Shown in pieces: positions 15,880 through 24,447 of a DNA stretch of 64,000 nt; the first letter of the stretch is position 1; each line of letters starts with the position of its first letter. The notes beneath the pieces are model-generated. The model had not been told where the DNA came from and ran no database searches. It saw nothing but the letters and a program-made list of their open reading frames with translations. The position numbers and the translations under genes were made by a program. Location of the stretch: assembly GCF_030127105.1 (NCBI RefSeq), contig NZ_CP126161.1, positions 2,790,001 through 2,854,000 of the forward strand, given 5' to 3'. The DNA comes from Haloarcula pelagica (GTDB taxonomy: Archaea > Halobacteriota > Halobacteria > Halobacteriales > Haloarculaceae).

Positions 15880-17136
15880 TTAGAATTTACTCAGATTAGT
15901 CATGTCAACATTATGCCCGTCTGTATCAAGCGATGCTGTTTCGACCGAACTAACAACTTCACCATAGAAGTAATCGCTAATTTCGGTAATCTGAACATAT
16001 GCAATACCTGTGTCTGACACACCCTTTTCAAGAACGACAGGTGCCTCGATATCATCACGGACCAGATTTGCCGTATCCCGTCGTTTTGAGACCTTAGCTT
16101 CGTATCTTTCACCAATCTCTATCGAGGGTGATTCATATCTTTTTACTCTTCCTGTAAAGTTGCCACCTGAGGCAGTTACGATAGAAACAGTTGCTTGTCC
16201 CGAAAGAATCGCTTCGTTTTCGAGTTCAATGAGACACCTTTGATTACCTGCCTCGAGCGTTGCCTCCGACTGCTTCCGACTGGTTTCTAAAGTGACTTTG
16301 TCCCCGACACTAGGTGCAGAAACTTCATCATCAGCAATCTGGCCACGGATATTCATTGGCGCTAGATTTGAGAGGGAAACTTCTGCAGGGCCAGTTGCCG
16401 GTGCGGGTTCGTTGAGTTCGATGGACACACCGAATTCTGAGACCCTAACTTCGGTGCTACCCTGTTTCAGATGCCCGATAACAGTGTCTCCCTCAGATGG
16501 TATCTGTTGTGTATCACACAATTCTCCTTGTAATGGTGAATCAAGTTTAGTGATTTCGACAGGAACTTCTACAGATACAGGAACCCAGCGGTCCAGCTTT
16601 ATTTTGCAACCAGAGCCGGTCCTTGCTGATCTAGAATCAGCGATTGTCTGACCATTTATTTCTGTCCCTGTAGTGATACCTTCTTCTCTAATTGCGATGG
16701 GGAGTGCGTAGGCCGTTTCATCACGGGTCTTCATGATTTTAACAGTACCACTGAATTTCGGGCCAACCCGGTACACATAAACTGCTTCAAGATTGCTAGA
16801 GTTCGCTGCTGGTGCTCGTGCCACTCCATTTCCGACCATCCCATCGGTTTGTATGTCAATTTCATCCTGGGGTTGGTCATGACGCTTGTATGCGGCCCGC
16901 TCTTGACGGAGTTCGGCATGGCCATCACTGACATTAATTACTGTCGCGTAGATTCCCATACCTGGAGTCATAGAACTGGAACCCGCTGCTTCAGTTACCT
17001 CAAGAGTGTTGATAGCGGCCCATGGGGGGGCTTGTGCCTTGACTTCATGAATATCCACAGACAGTATTTTTGTGCGGATAAAGTCGCCAGCTTTTATGGG
17101 TAAATTAATTTCACCGGGTTCGATAGGAGAGACCAT
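15880..17136 (-). CDS. multi-TRAM/OB-like repeat protein (418 aa)
   Basis: The whole protein is beta-rich and made of repeating units of roughly 55-65 residues with the rhythm of TRAM/OB domains, such as a GDFIRTKI opening, APSVGDKVTLETSRKQSEAT, and repeated acidic connectors. TRAM and OB domains bind RNA or single-stranded DNA. They occur in RNA base-modifying enzymes, where they hold the substrate. I see no catalytic motif. It diverges from queD and follows the fused transglycosylase on the same strand. It may be a nucleic-acid-binding cofactor for the modification step. The domain call is by pattern only. Confidence 0.45.
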   Translation of the reverse strand: MVSPIEPGEINLPIKAGDFIRTKILSVDIHEVKAQAPPWAAINTLEVTEAAGSSSMTPGMGIYATVINVSDGHAELRQERAAYKRHDQPQDEIDIQTDGMVGNGVARAPAANSSNLEAVYVYRVGPKFSGTVKIMKTRDETAYALPIAIREEGITTGTEINGQTIADSRSARTGSGCKIKLDRWVPVSVEVPVEITKLDSPLQGELCDTQQIPSEGDTVIGHLKQGSTEVRVSEFGVSIELNEPAPATGPAEVSLSNLAPMNIRGQIADDEVSAPSVGDKVTLETSRKQSEATLEAGNQRCLIELENEAILSGQATVSIVTASGGNFTGRVKRYESPSIEIGERYEAKVSKRRDTANLVRDDIEAPVVLEKGVSDTGIAYVQITEISDYFYGEVVSSVETASLDTDGHNVDMTNLSKF

Positions 17137-17299
17137 ATTACTGTTTTAATCTGACTATCCAAAAACCTAATACAATATTCGCGCTGTCGAGATTCACAAA
17201 ATTTGATAGAGAACGGTCACTTACCATGGAGACTGTATGTTGAATGTGATTCCCCACCGAGTAGTGGAGACCTCAACTGAGGCCCATATTTCAGTTCCA

Positions 17300-17330
17300 C
17301 TCCGGGGCATGTCTATAAATGCTCCCGGAG
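17300..17330 (+). promoter_or_regulatory. inverted repeat enclosing the queD TATA box
   Basis: CTCCGGG (17300-17306) and CCCGGAG (17324-17330) are perfect arms, extended inward by GCAT and ATGC with one unpaired base. The element CTATAAAT at 17313-17320 lies exactly in the middle, 23-30 bases before the queD ATG. A protein bound here would occlude TBP. The site differs from the dpdA palindrome. Confidence 0.5.
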
Positions 17331-17342
17331 TATTCTCCCAGT

Positions 17343-17804
17343 ATGGTTGAGGGAATATCGAAGGATCAGTCTGACCGGACACGGCTCTCTGAAGCAGGGG
17401 AGAGAGAATTGCTAATTGGTGAGGACCAACCAATTCGGATTAGCTCTGGCCATCGCATACAGCACCACGATGGGAAGTGTAGTCGCCCACATGGACACAA
17501 TTACGAGATTTCTGTCAGTGTTACCGGCGAGCTAACCAAAGAAGGGTGGGTCGTCGACAAAGGTGAGATCACTTCGATAATTTCTGAGTGGGACCATCGC
17601 TTCATACTCGAGCGTGGCGATCCACTCATTGAAGCTTTCGAACAAAGCGGTGATAGTGGCGCTCTCGTCGTTATCGATCATCCACCGACGGCAGAGGTAA
17701 TGGCGGTGCTGCTGGAAGAACGCATGATGGAGGAATTTCCAGACACCGTTTCAGATGTCTCCGTCTCAGTTAGAGAAACAGGCGAGCTGTGTGCAGCACC
17801 GTAG
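17343..17804 (+). CDS. queD: 6-carboxy-tetrahydropterin synthase QueD (153 aa)
   Basis: This enzyme converts dihydroneopterin triphosphate to 6-carboxytetrahydropterin, the second step from GTP to preQ0. The zinc histidines are H37, H50 and H52 within the SGHRIQHHDG and RPHGHNYE segments. The catalytic Cys is C46. The Asp-His pair is D84-H85, and the C-terminal RETGE supplies E145. Length fits the family. The TATA box makes the ATG at 17343 essentially leaderless. It is the first gene of a four-gene operon with intergenic gaps of six, two and one bases. Confidence 0.92.
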   Translation: MVEGISKDQSDRTRLSEAGERELLIGEDQPIRISSGHRIQHHDGKCSRPHGHNYEISVSVTGELTKEGWVVDKGEITSIISEWDHRFILERGDPLIEAFEQSGDSGALVVIDHPPTAEVMAVLLEERMMEEFPDTVSDVSVSVRETGELCAAP

Positions 17805-17810
17805 CTATCG

Positions 17811-18578
17811 ATGCCTGTGAATGCTGACGCGGAAATTGAGGATGCAGAAGCCGAGGGCGACCTCCCGATCAACGAACTCTTCTATTCGTTACAGGGGGAG
17901 GGGAAGCTTTCGGGTGTTCCATCGGTCTTCGTCCGAACCAGCGGCTGTAATCTTCGCTGCTGGTTCTGTGATTCGTATCACACGTCCTGGGAACCCACAC
18001 ACGCATGGATGGACATAGAGGAAATGATCTCAGAGGTCGAGTCTCACCAGGAATGCGAACACGTCGTCCTCACCGGCGGCGAACCAATGATTCACTCTGC
18101 GGTGACAGACCTACTGGATAAACTCTCAGCAAGGGGGTACCACACGACAGTCGAAACGAACGGTACCATCCATCGTGATGCTCCGGTTGATTTGGCTAGC
18201 ATTAGCCCAAAACTTCAGTCGAGTACGCCCACAGCAGAGAAAGATCCGAAGGGTGAGGGAGAATGGGCGGACAAACACGATGAGCGTCGACTGGACCTCG
18301 AGTCACTGTCCGCACTCGTAGAGGACTACGCGTTCCAACTGAAATTTGTCGTCACCAGCACCGACGATATGGTGGAGATCGAATCTCTCCTTGAACGGTT
18401 GCGGAATGTCACCTCTGAGTCCATCGCCGGTGATGATATCCTACTCATGCCCGAAGGGGCGACGCGGGACCGGTTGGAAGAGACGCGCGAACTCACAGCC
18501 GAATTGGCGATGGAATACGGGTACAGATACACGCCGAGGCTGCACGTGGATCTGTGGAACGACGCACCAGGAACCTGA
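17811..18578 (+). CDS. queE: 7-carboxy-7-deazaguanine synthase QueE (255 aa)
   Basis: This is the radical-SAM enzyme that rearranges 6-carboxytetrahydropterin to 7-carboxy-7-deazaguanine. The iron-sulfur cluster motif CxxxCxxC is C46, C50, C53 in SGCNLRCWFCDS. TGGEP at 88-92 binds SAM. The N-terminal NELFYSLQGEG is typical of QueE. It begins six bases after queD and ends two bases before folE. Confidence 0.92.
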   Translation: MPVNADAEIEDAEAEGDLPINELFYSLQGEGKLSGVPSVFVRTSGCNLRCWFCDSYHTSWEPTHAWMDIEEMISEVESHQECEHVVLTGGEPMIHSAVTDLLDKLSARGYHTTVETNGTIHRDAPVDLASISPKLQSSTPTAEKDPKGEGEWADKHDERRLDLESLSALVEDYAFQLKFVVTSTDDMVEIESLLERLRNVTSESIAGDDILLMPEGATRDRLEETRELTAELAMEYGYRYTPRLHVDLWNDAPGT

Positions 18579-18580
18579 AC

Positions 18581-19189
18581 ATGACCGACGATATTCAAAC
18601 TGACACGGTAGAGAGCGTCGACGATATCGACGGCGAGACGCACGCAATCGACTGGTCGAAAGCTCAAGAGGGCGTTCGATTGTTGCTGGAGGCCGTCGGC
18701 GAAGAACCGGATTCAGCGAAACTCCAGGAGACCTGGCAGCGCCGGGTTCCAAGTGCCTTCGAGACGCTGACTCAGGGAACACGGATCGAGGCGAAACCTG
18801 AGATGCGAACGTTCGAGGCGTCTGGTGAGAGTTTCGTGGTTAAAGAAGATATCCCAGTCTACAGCCTCTGCGAGCACCATTTGCTACCGTTTTTCGGTAC
18901 TGCAACGGTCGCATATCGTCCAGACAGTGAGGTCGTAGGGTTATCGAAACTCGCGCGTTACGTGCGGTGGCAGTCACGCCAACTCACGATGCAGGAACAA
19001 CTCACACAGGATATCGCTCATGGACTCGCCGACGAGATTGGAGCCTCTGCGGTGATGGTCGAGATATCGGCGACACATCTCTGTGAAGCGATGCGCGGTG
19101 TCGAGACGAAGACCGAGACATCGAGTAGAGCGGTTGTCGGCGAACCGACTGAGCACGAACGACGGCGATTCAACGAGGCAACCAGATAA
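18581..19189 (+). CDS. folE: GTP cyclohydrolase I (FolE type IA, 202 aa)
   Basis: This enzyme opens GTP to dihydroneopterin triphosphate, the entry step to preQ0. Zinc ligands C97 and H100 in SLCEHHLLPFFG and C168 in HLCEAMRG are all present. The GLSKLARYVRWQSRQLTMQEQL block is classic type IA. Many archaea use the unrelated type IB enzyme, so a type IA gene inside a defence island suggests acquisition from bacteria along with the pathway. The ATG at 18581 is two bases after the queE stop, and an acidic N-terminal tail of about 25 residues precedes the fold. Confidence 0.92.
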   Translation: MTDDIQTDTVESVDDIDGETHAIDWSKAQEGVRLLLEAVGEEPDSAKLQETWQRRVPSAFETLTQGTRIEAKPEMRTFEASGESFVVKEDIPVYSLCEHHLLPFFGTATVAYRPDSEVVGLSKLARYVRWQSRQLTMQEQLTQDIAHGLADEIGASAVMVEISATHLCEAMRGVETKTETSSRAVVGEPTEHERRRFNEATR

Positions 19190-19190
19190 T

Positions 19191-19886
19191 ATGTCATCAA
19201 ACTCCCGAGCGGTCGTACTCGCATCAGGTGGAATGGACAGTGCAACCGCAGCGGCGGTCGCAAAAGAATCCGGTCACGAGCTTTATATGCTGCATACGTC
19301 GTACGGGCAGCGGACGGAGTCGAAAGAACTGGAGTGTGCAGAGGCCCAGGCCGATTACTACGACGCTGCAGACTTTCTTCATCTAACCACTGACCATCTC
19401 TCGAAGATCGGTAATTCGAGTCTGACGGACGACGAGGTCGCCGTTGAAGATGCTGATCTCGACAGCGACGAAGTCCCAAGCTCGTATGTTCCATTCAGGA
19501 ACGCCAATTTGCTCTCGATGGCGGTATCATACGCCGAAGCTAACGAATGTGATGCAGTGTATATCGGTGCCCATTCTGAAGACTTCTCGGGCTATCCCGA
19601 CTGCCGTCCCGCATTCTTCGACGCGTTCCAGCAGGTCGTTGAGGTTGGCACGAAAGACGATACCGAGATAACTATCAGCGCTCCATTCACTGAATGGTCG
19701 AAGACCGATATCGCCAAACGAGGTGTAGAACTGGACGTCCCCTATCAATTGACGTGGAGTTGCTACCGTGACGACGAACCCGCATGTGGAACCTGTGATG
19801 CCTGCGCATTCCGCCTCCAAGCATTCCAGAATATCAACGAGAGGGATCCAATCGAGTATGCCGAGCGGCCAGACTATCGAACATAA
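19191..19886 (+). CDS. queC: 7-cyano-7-deazaguanine (preQ0) synthase QueC (231 aa)
   Basis: This enzyme converts 7-carboxy-7-deazaguanine to the nitrile preQ0 using ATP and ammonia. The PP-loop SGGMDS is at 12-17. The zinc cysteines are C191, C199, C202 and C205. The segment YVPFRNANLLSMA is typical of QueC. The ATG at 19191 follows the folE stop by one base. It closes the GTP-to-preQ0 operon. A host haloarchaeon needs preQ0 for tRNA archaeosine too, so this set is probably an extra copy dedicated to DNA modification. Confidence 0.92.
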   Translation: MSSNSRAVVLASGGMDSATAAAVAKESGHELYMLHTSYGQRTESKELECAEAQADYYDAADFLHLTTDHLSKIGNSSLTDDEVAVEDADLDSDEVPSSYVPFRNANLLSMAVSYAEANECDAVYIGAHSEDFSGYPDCRPAFFDAFQQVVEVGTKDDTEITISAPFTEWSKTDIAKRGVELDVPYQLTWSCYRDDEPACGTCDACAFRLQAFQNINERDPIEYAERPDYRT

Positions 19887-20078
19887 ATAAAATCTCCTCA
19901 CGCCGAAAATAGAGAAACTCTCCCAAGTGAATACAATTACGGCTCGATTGGGATCCTCAGTTGATGACCATTAGTTTGGACCGTGGTGAATAGAGATCGC
20001 GTACCTTTTACTGAAGATTTTTGAAGCCTGCCCAATTGATTTAATAGATCCGGGAAAGGCGTCGAAAACACCCACACC

Positions 20079-20108
20079 AGAACTAAATAGAACTAAACTA
20101 GAACTGGG
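20079..20108 (+). repeat. three 10-bp tandem repeats at a small-gene promoter
   Basis: AGAACTAAAT, AGAACTAAAC and the weaker TAGAACTGGG follow one another directly. The A+T core CTAAATAG (20083-20090) is about 25 bases before the ATG at 20112 and may serve as TATA box, so the repeats could be a regulator-binding array. Confidence 0.4.
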
Positions 20109-20111
20109 CCT

Positions 20112-20318
20112 ATGGGCAACTACGCCGTTGGAGACATCGTTGATGCGTCAACCGTGAATTTGAATCGGTTTGATATAAAGAATGCTGACCAGAATTCAGC
20201 AGGAGTACGGAAACTGAAAATTGTTGAGATACCATCAAAAGGAAAACCAGTAGCTGTTGTTCAAGAGTGGGGTGATCGGACTGGATCAGATAACGACCTC
20301 CTTGGAGGACACTTATAA
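20112..20318 (+). CDS. small hypothetical protein (68 aa)
   Basis: I recognise no family. It has a short beta-rich pattern (NYAVGDIVDAS, then RKLKIVEI and KPVAVVQEW) suggestive of an SH3- or OB-like barrel and a flexible C-terminus. The gene appears leaderless behind the three 10-bp repeats. It lies alone between queC and the UvrD-type gene, facing the latter convergently. Confidence 0.45.
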   Translation: MGNYAVGDIVDASTVNLNRFDIKNADQNSAGVRKLKIVEIPSKGKPVAVVQEWGDRTGSDNDLLGGHL

Positions 20319-20461
20319 CATCTGCAAATCTCTTTAATTTCTTCACCCGACCGATCCCTTGCATCTTATGCCTTTCCATCAGGTTTTAACGATTTCAGCA
20401 GAGTCTGTATTATCCAATCTTATATGAAGCTAGTTATCGGTGCTATACGTCTAATCGCCGG

Positions 20462-23400
20462 TTACTCTTCCAACGTATACTCCGGTCGTGCTGAACAGCT
20501 GAACCTGACATCGCACTCGGCACACGTTCCCTCCGAGGGGAGTTCCTTCTCTGTGATATCAAACCAACCACCCTCCTCGCGGTCTTGCTTGATATCGTCG
20601 ACAGTCCGCTCGAACTCCTTGATCGATCCCTCGACGTCATCACCGGAGAAGTCGACCTCGAACATCGCTTCATCACGGTCGCCCTCACCGAGGAAGTAGA
20701 TCACACCCCGATCAGGGTACTCCCCGTTCTGATATCGGTAGAGTTCTGCGTAGGTGTACAGTTGGGCCTGATAATCCGTTAGTTCCGCACCACCATCCGG
20801 ACGTTGTCCGGCCTTGTAATCCCAGATCTCGTCACCATCGTCGTCACCCATGAGAACGTCCACGACTCCTTCGAGTACGAAGTCATCGCGGTTGCTCTGA
20901 AGACGGTGTTCGGTGTCGACAACGCGTGGATAGAGCCAGTCGCCTTCTGTCTCGTTGAACCGCTTGATGTACTCGAACGCGGTCTCTTCAGCCTCCTCGC
21001 TCATCGGATAGATGTTCCTAGCCTTCAGCGCTTCCGCTACCTCATCGAAGTAGTCTCGCAGTTCAGTTGCGGATGGTGGTTCGTCTCCCTCAATGTCTCC
21101 CAAATCGCCCGAGTAATGCCGGTGTGCTCTATCGAGCGTCTCGTGGACAACGCGACCAAAGAACAGTTGGGTCACGTGGTTCGGCGTGAACCCGAGCTCT
21201 TTGTAATAGCCATACTGGCGCTTGCAGCGACGGTACGATAGTACGTCACCCGTGATGCTATACCGGCGTTTGAGATCGATATCGTCGAGAGGACCTACGC
21301 TGTCCTCGACGCTCTCTAGGAAGTCGTCCGGATCCTCCACCGATCGCTCGCCCGAGAACCAGTCTTCGTCGAGTTGGTTGCCGTTGGCTTCGTACCCGAG
21401 GGAGAGGCCACTGGTCCCTCCTTCGGTCCCCAGAAGGAACAGGTCCTCCTCGGCGCGCGAATAGGAGACGTAGAATCGTCGTACTTCGTCTCGTTCTGCT
21501 CGATCGTCGACGTCTCCAACCGGTTCGATGTCTGCGTAAGGTTCCAGTTGGTCCTCAAGCCAGTAAGTCCCACTCGTCCAAGGCTCCGAATCGAGGTTCC
21601 CTGTGAAGACCACGGGAAATTCGAGGCCCTTGGCCTGGTGGGTGGTCATGACCTGAACGAACCCTGCAGGTAGTTGATCGTGGGGATCTTCCGGTTCGTC
21701 GAAATCCTGTGCTTGGAGGTAGCCACAGAACGTCCAGTAGAACGATCCGAGGAAGCTCGTCGACACACTGTTCGAATTCGACGATTTCTCGAGATAACCA
21801 GCGCCAGCCACACTGAGAAACGCATCGAAGAGGTTAGTGAGACGACCGAGGCGTTCCCCACGGTCCGGTCGGTCGCTTCCTTCGATCCACTCCCGGAATG
21901 GATCGAACGACAGGATACGGTAGAGCAGTTCGAGTATCGTGAATCCAAGCGACTCTCCGTCATCAGCGAGTGCGATCTCGCGTTGTTTTCTTCTAACGAA
22001 GTCGTCCAACTGCCAGGCGTTGTATTCTTCGACGTATCCGTCGAACGCGGTCGCCCATTCCTCGACCTGGTCCTCGACCCCACCTTGCAGGTTGACCCAG
22101 GGGACAGATGCGCCATCGAATTCTGGGTCGATGACGCGAATAACTGCTCCGAGCGCGAACCGTATCTCGTCCTGCTCGAGGAACGCTTTGTTCCGTGGAT
22201 TGTGGACTGGGATATCCCGGTCCCGCAGTGCCTGTACGTACTGACCCGCCCAATCATCACTCTCCTTTGTGCTCTTAAACAGGAATGCGACCTGGCTGTA
22301 GTCCTCGATGTATCCGTCTTCGTGGAGACGCTCGACCAACTCCGCCGCACGTTCAGCTGCGGTTCCAGTGTCCTCAGACAGTAACGCCCGGACGCTAGTC
22401 CGACCGTCAGTATCTGTCCGGTCGACCAGCATCGGTTCCTTCCCGGGTGCCCGAGCACCAGGACGCTGCATCAGCGGATAGTCATCGATGTATCGATTGC
22501 ACCAAGAGACGACGTCGTCCGTCGATCGGTAGTTCGCCCGAAGTTGGACTTCCTTGACAGGTGCACTAAACCGCTGGCGTGCACGTTCGGGAAACTGGAT
22601 GAGGCACTCGACAGTCCCACCGCGAAACCGATAGAGTGCCTGGTCGTCGTCACCGACGACGGTGATGTTCGGCGAGTCGAGTTTCTCCGTGAGTCTGAAA
22701 TATAGTTCCTGCTGAAGGGGGTTGGTATCCTGATATTCGTCGACGAGTACGTGCTCGAGTTGGGGCCGTTCACGTTCTGGTTCTCCATCGATGAACCGCT
22801 GCCCCGCTTCGCTGTCGAGGAACTCTATGAACTGTTCGAGAAGTCTGGCGAAGTCTGAGCGACTGTTATCGCGGAGTGTCTGGCGATATCGTTCGAGTCC
22901 TTCAGCACAGACACGCCATGCCGACTCGTCCGCAGTTCGCAACTCCGTCGTATCAGCTCGATACTGAGAAATTCGGTTGAACAGCTTGGAGGCCAACTCT
23001 GTCGCCTCCCACTTGTTGGGCGAGAAGTTCTGTTTCCACCCACGCAACTCCCCGAAGAACTGCCACACATCGTCGATATCGCTGTCAGAGATTGTCTCCC
23101 AGTTATCGGCTGACCCGGACCCACGGAGGACCGAAACGAAATCACAGTTGTCGTACATAAAGAGTTGCTGTGCGTCCTCGTCGAGGAGTTCCACACTGGC
23201 GTAATCCTCGTACCGGTACTCCTGCATGATGTCTTTCGCTAGTGAGTGGAGGGTTCCGGTTCGAATCTCATTCGCGTCGACTACATCCTGGAATCCCAGT
23301 CTGGAGAGGCGGTCGACGATGCGCTCCTCGAGATTCTGGGCCGCCTTCTCTGTGAATGTCGTCAGCAGTATACCCTGTGGCGGGACTTCGTCTACAAGCA

Positions 23401-23599
23401 GCAGCTTGAGTGCTCGGCAAATCAAGACTTCCGTCTTCCCACTTCCAGGGCCAGCCGTGACGTGTAATGGTCCGTCACCGTGTCTGATTGCTCGCTCCTG
23501 GGCGCTGTTGAACGACCACTCCGGATCATCGAACCGGCTGCGGTTGGCTCGCTCTAACCGGTCGATAAATTCGTCGGCCGTGAGTGGTAATTCGGTCAT
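20462..23599 (-). CDS. UvrD-type helicase fused to PD-(D/E)XK FeS nuclease (1045 aa)
   Basis: Helicase motifs are Walker A AGPGSGKT at about 49-56, VDEYQDTNPLQQ at 286-297, GDDDQALYRFRGG near 316, and THQAKGLEFPVVF in the second half. The C-terminal 230 residues form an AddB/Cas4-like nuclease: an RRCKRQYGYY cysteine, GVVDVLMGDDDG then DEIWDYKAGQ as D-(D/E)xK, a Q-containing QLYTYAELY helix, and C1026, C1029, C1035 completing a four-cysteine iron-sulfur cluster. Such proteins unwind and resect DNA ends. The ATG at 23599 is preferred over starts at 23632 and 23614. It may be a defence nuclease or a RecBCD-like repair enzyme carried by the island. Confidence 0.82.
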   Translation of the reverse strand: MTELPLTADEFIDRLERANRSRFDDPEWSFNSAQERAIRHGDGPLHVTAGPGSGKTEVLICRALKLLLVDEVPPQGILLTTFTEKAAQNLEERIVDRLSRLGFQDVVDANEIRTGTLHSLAKDIMQEYRYEDYASVELLDEDAQQLFMYDNCDFVSVLRGSGSADNWETISDSDIDDVWQFFGELRGWKQNFSPNKWEATELASKLFNRISQYRADTTELRTADESAWRVCAEGLERYRQTLRDNSRSDFARLLEQFIEFLDSEAGQRFIDGEPERERPQLEHVLVDEYQDTNPLQQELYFRLTEKLDSPNITVVGDDDQALYRFRGGTVECLIQFPERARQRFSAPVKEVQLRANYRSTDDVVSWCNRYIDDYPLMQRPGARAPGKEPMLVDRTDTDGRTSVRALLSEDTGTAAERAAELVERLHEDGYIEDYSQVAFLFKSTKESDDWAGQYVQALRDRDIPVHNPRNKAFLEQDEIRFALGAVIRVIDPEFDGASVPWVNLQGGVEDQVEEWATAFDGYVEEYNAWQLDDFVRRKQREIALADDGESLGFTILELLYRILSFDPFREWIEGSDRPDRGERLGRLTNLFDAFLSVAGAGYLEKSSNSNSVSTSFLGSFYWTFCGYLQAQDFDEPEDPHDQLPAGFVQVMTTHQAKGLEFPVVFTGNLDSEPWTSGTYWLEDQLEPYADIEPVGDVDDRAERDEVRRFYVSYSRAEEDLFLLGTEGGTSGLSLGYEANGNQLDEDWFSGERSVEDPDDFLESVEDSVGPLDDIDLKRRYSITGDVLSYRRCKRQYGYYKELGFTPNHVTQLFFGRVVHETLDRAHRHYSGDLGDIEGDEPPSATELRDYFDEVAEALKARNIYPMSEEAEETAFEYIKRFNETEGDWLYPRVVDTEHRLQSNRDDFVLEGVVDVLMGDDDGDEIWDYKAGQRPDGGAELTDYQAQLYTYAELYRYQNGEYPDRGVIYFLGEGDRDEAMFEVDFSGDDVEGSIKEFERTVDDIKQDREEGGWFDITEKELPSEGTCAECDVRFSCSARPEYTLEE

Positions 23600-23671
23600 G
23601 CCAATTAAATACATTTTACTGTCACTTAACACTGGTTGCAGCGTGGCTTTGACTGGAATTGAAGACCACTT

Positions 23672-24175
23672 TCAGATGCCTCCCTGGTGGATGCCTGTTT
23701 CCTTGAGGCGGTCGGGGTCGGCGAACGGATTCTTACCTGACACTCTTTCACCCTCCCGATCAGTCCGGATTTTTTTGCCCCCACTAAACGGATTGGCCCG
23801 AGTAGAACGCGATTTGTTCTCAGTTTCGTCATTGACTCCTTGGTCCCCAGAACTGTCGTCCCTGGGAGATTGGTCCATGCAAGTCACGTCGTGCACGCAA
23901 TTACAGATGAGATAGTTCCTGTTCCCGCCAGAGCCGATGGCAAACTTACCGATTTCCGCGGTGAGAATGTAGCTTTCGTCGACATCCAGTCGCTTCCGTG
24001 ACACACGGTCGAGACCCAAAACGACTGTTTCCCCTCGAACTCCATCTATCTCCAGGAAGATATTATCTGAGTTGATGGAAACTGGAAGTGTGATACCCCC
24101 CTCATTGGACTCGTTATCGAGGTGTCGCAACAACTCGTCAGCGTCAACCGTTTGCGATGGTGCCTGTGAGGTCAT
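23672..24175 (-). CDS. hypothetical protein with disordered tail (167 aa)
   Basis: I recognise no family. Residues 1-105 look folded, with strands such as ITLPVSINSDNIFLEIDG and GETVVLGLDRVSRKRLDV, ending in ICNCVHDVTCMD with three cysteines. Residues 106-167 are charged and probably disordered. An upstream in-frame start at 24274 would add a hydrophobic stretch; the ATG at 24175 is preferred. It lies 72 bases before the UvrD-type gene and may be transcribed with it. Confidence 0.45.
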   Translation of the reverse strand: MTSQAPSQTVDADELLRHLDNESNEGGITLPVSINSDNIFLEIDGVRGETVVLGLDRVSRKRLDVDESYILTAEIGKFAIGSGGNRNYLICNCVHDVTCMDQSPRDDSSGDQGVNDETENKSRSTRANPFSGGKKIRTDREGERVSGKNPFADPDRLKETGIHQGGI

Positions 24176-24321
24176 GGGTGCTTTCCTGGTCGTGGCGGAA
24201 CGACTCCGACACGTCCCAATTCCAAGGGATAACATCAACAAATATAAACAGGAAATGCTCCCCTCAGGACTCAATCAGACAAGAGAGGTCTCCATCGTCT
24301 ATTCTAGTGACCTGTAGCCGC

Positions 24322-24358
24322 CGATATCAACTCCAACATTCGACAGGAGTTGATATCG
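24322..24358. repeat. perfect 13-bp inverted repeat
   Basis: CGATATCAACTCC (24322-24334) and GGAGTTGATATCG (24346-24358) are exact arms around an 11-base spacer, with outer AGCC/GGCT that could extend the stem. It lies between the vWA gene end (24448) and the next minus-strand start (24175). It fits either a terminator hairpin for the first or an operator for the second. Confidence 0.5.
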
Positions 24359-24447
24359 CTGTGGCTTTTGCCCATTCCTCCTTCTGTTACCTTGTTGGAG
24401 TCATCGAACACTTGCTGCCGGTCTGGAACGGGTATAGGGATGAGCCT

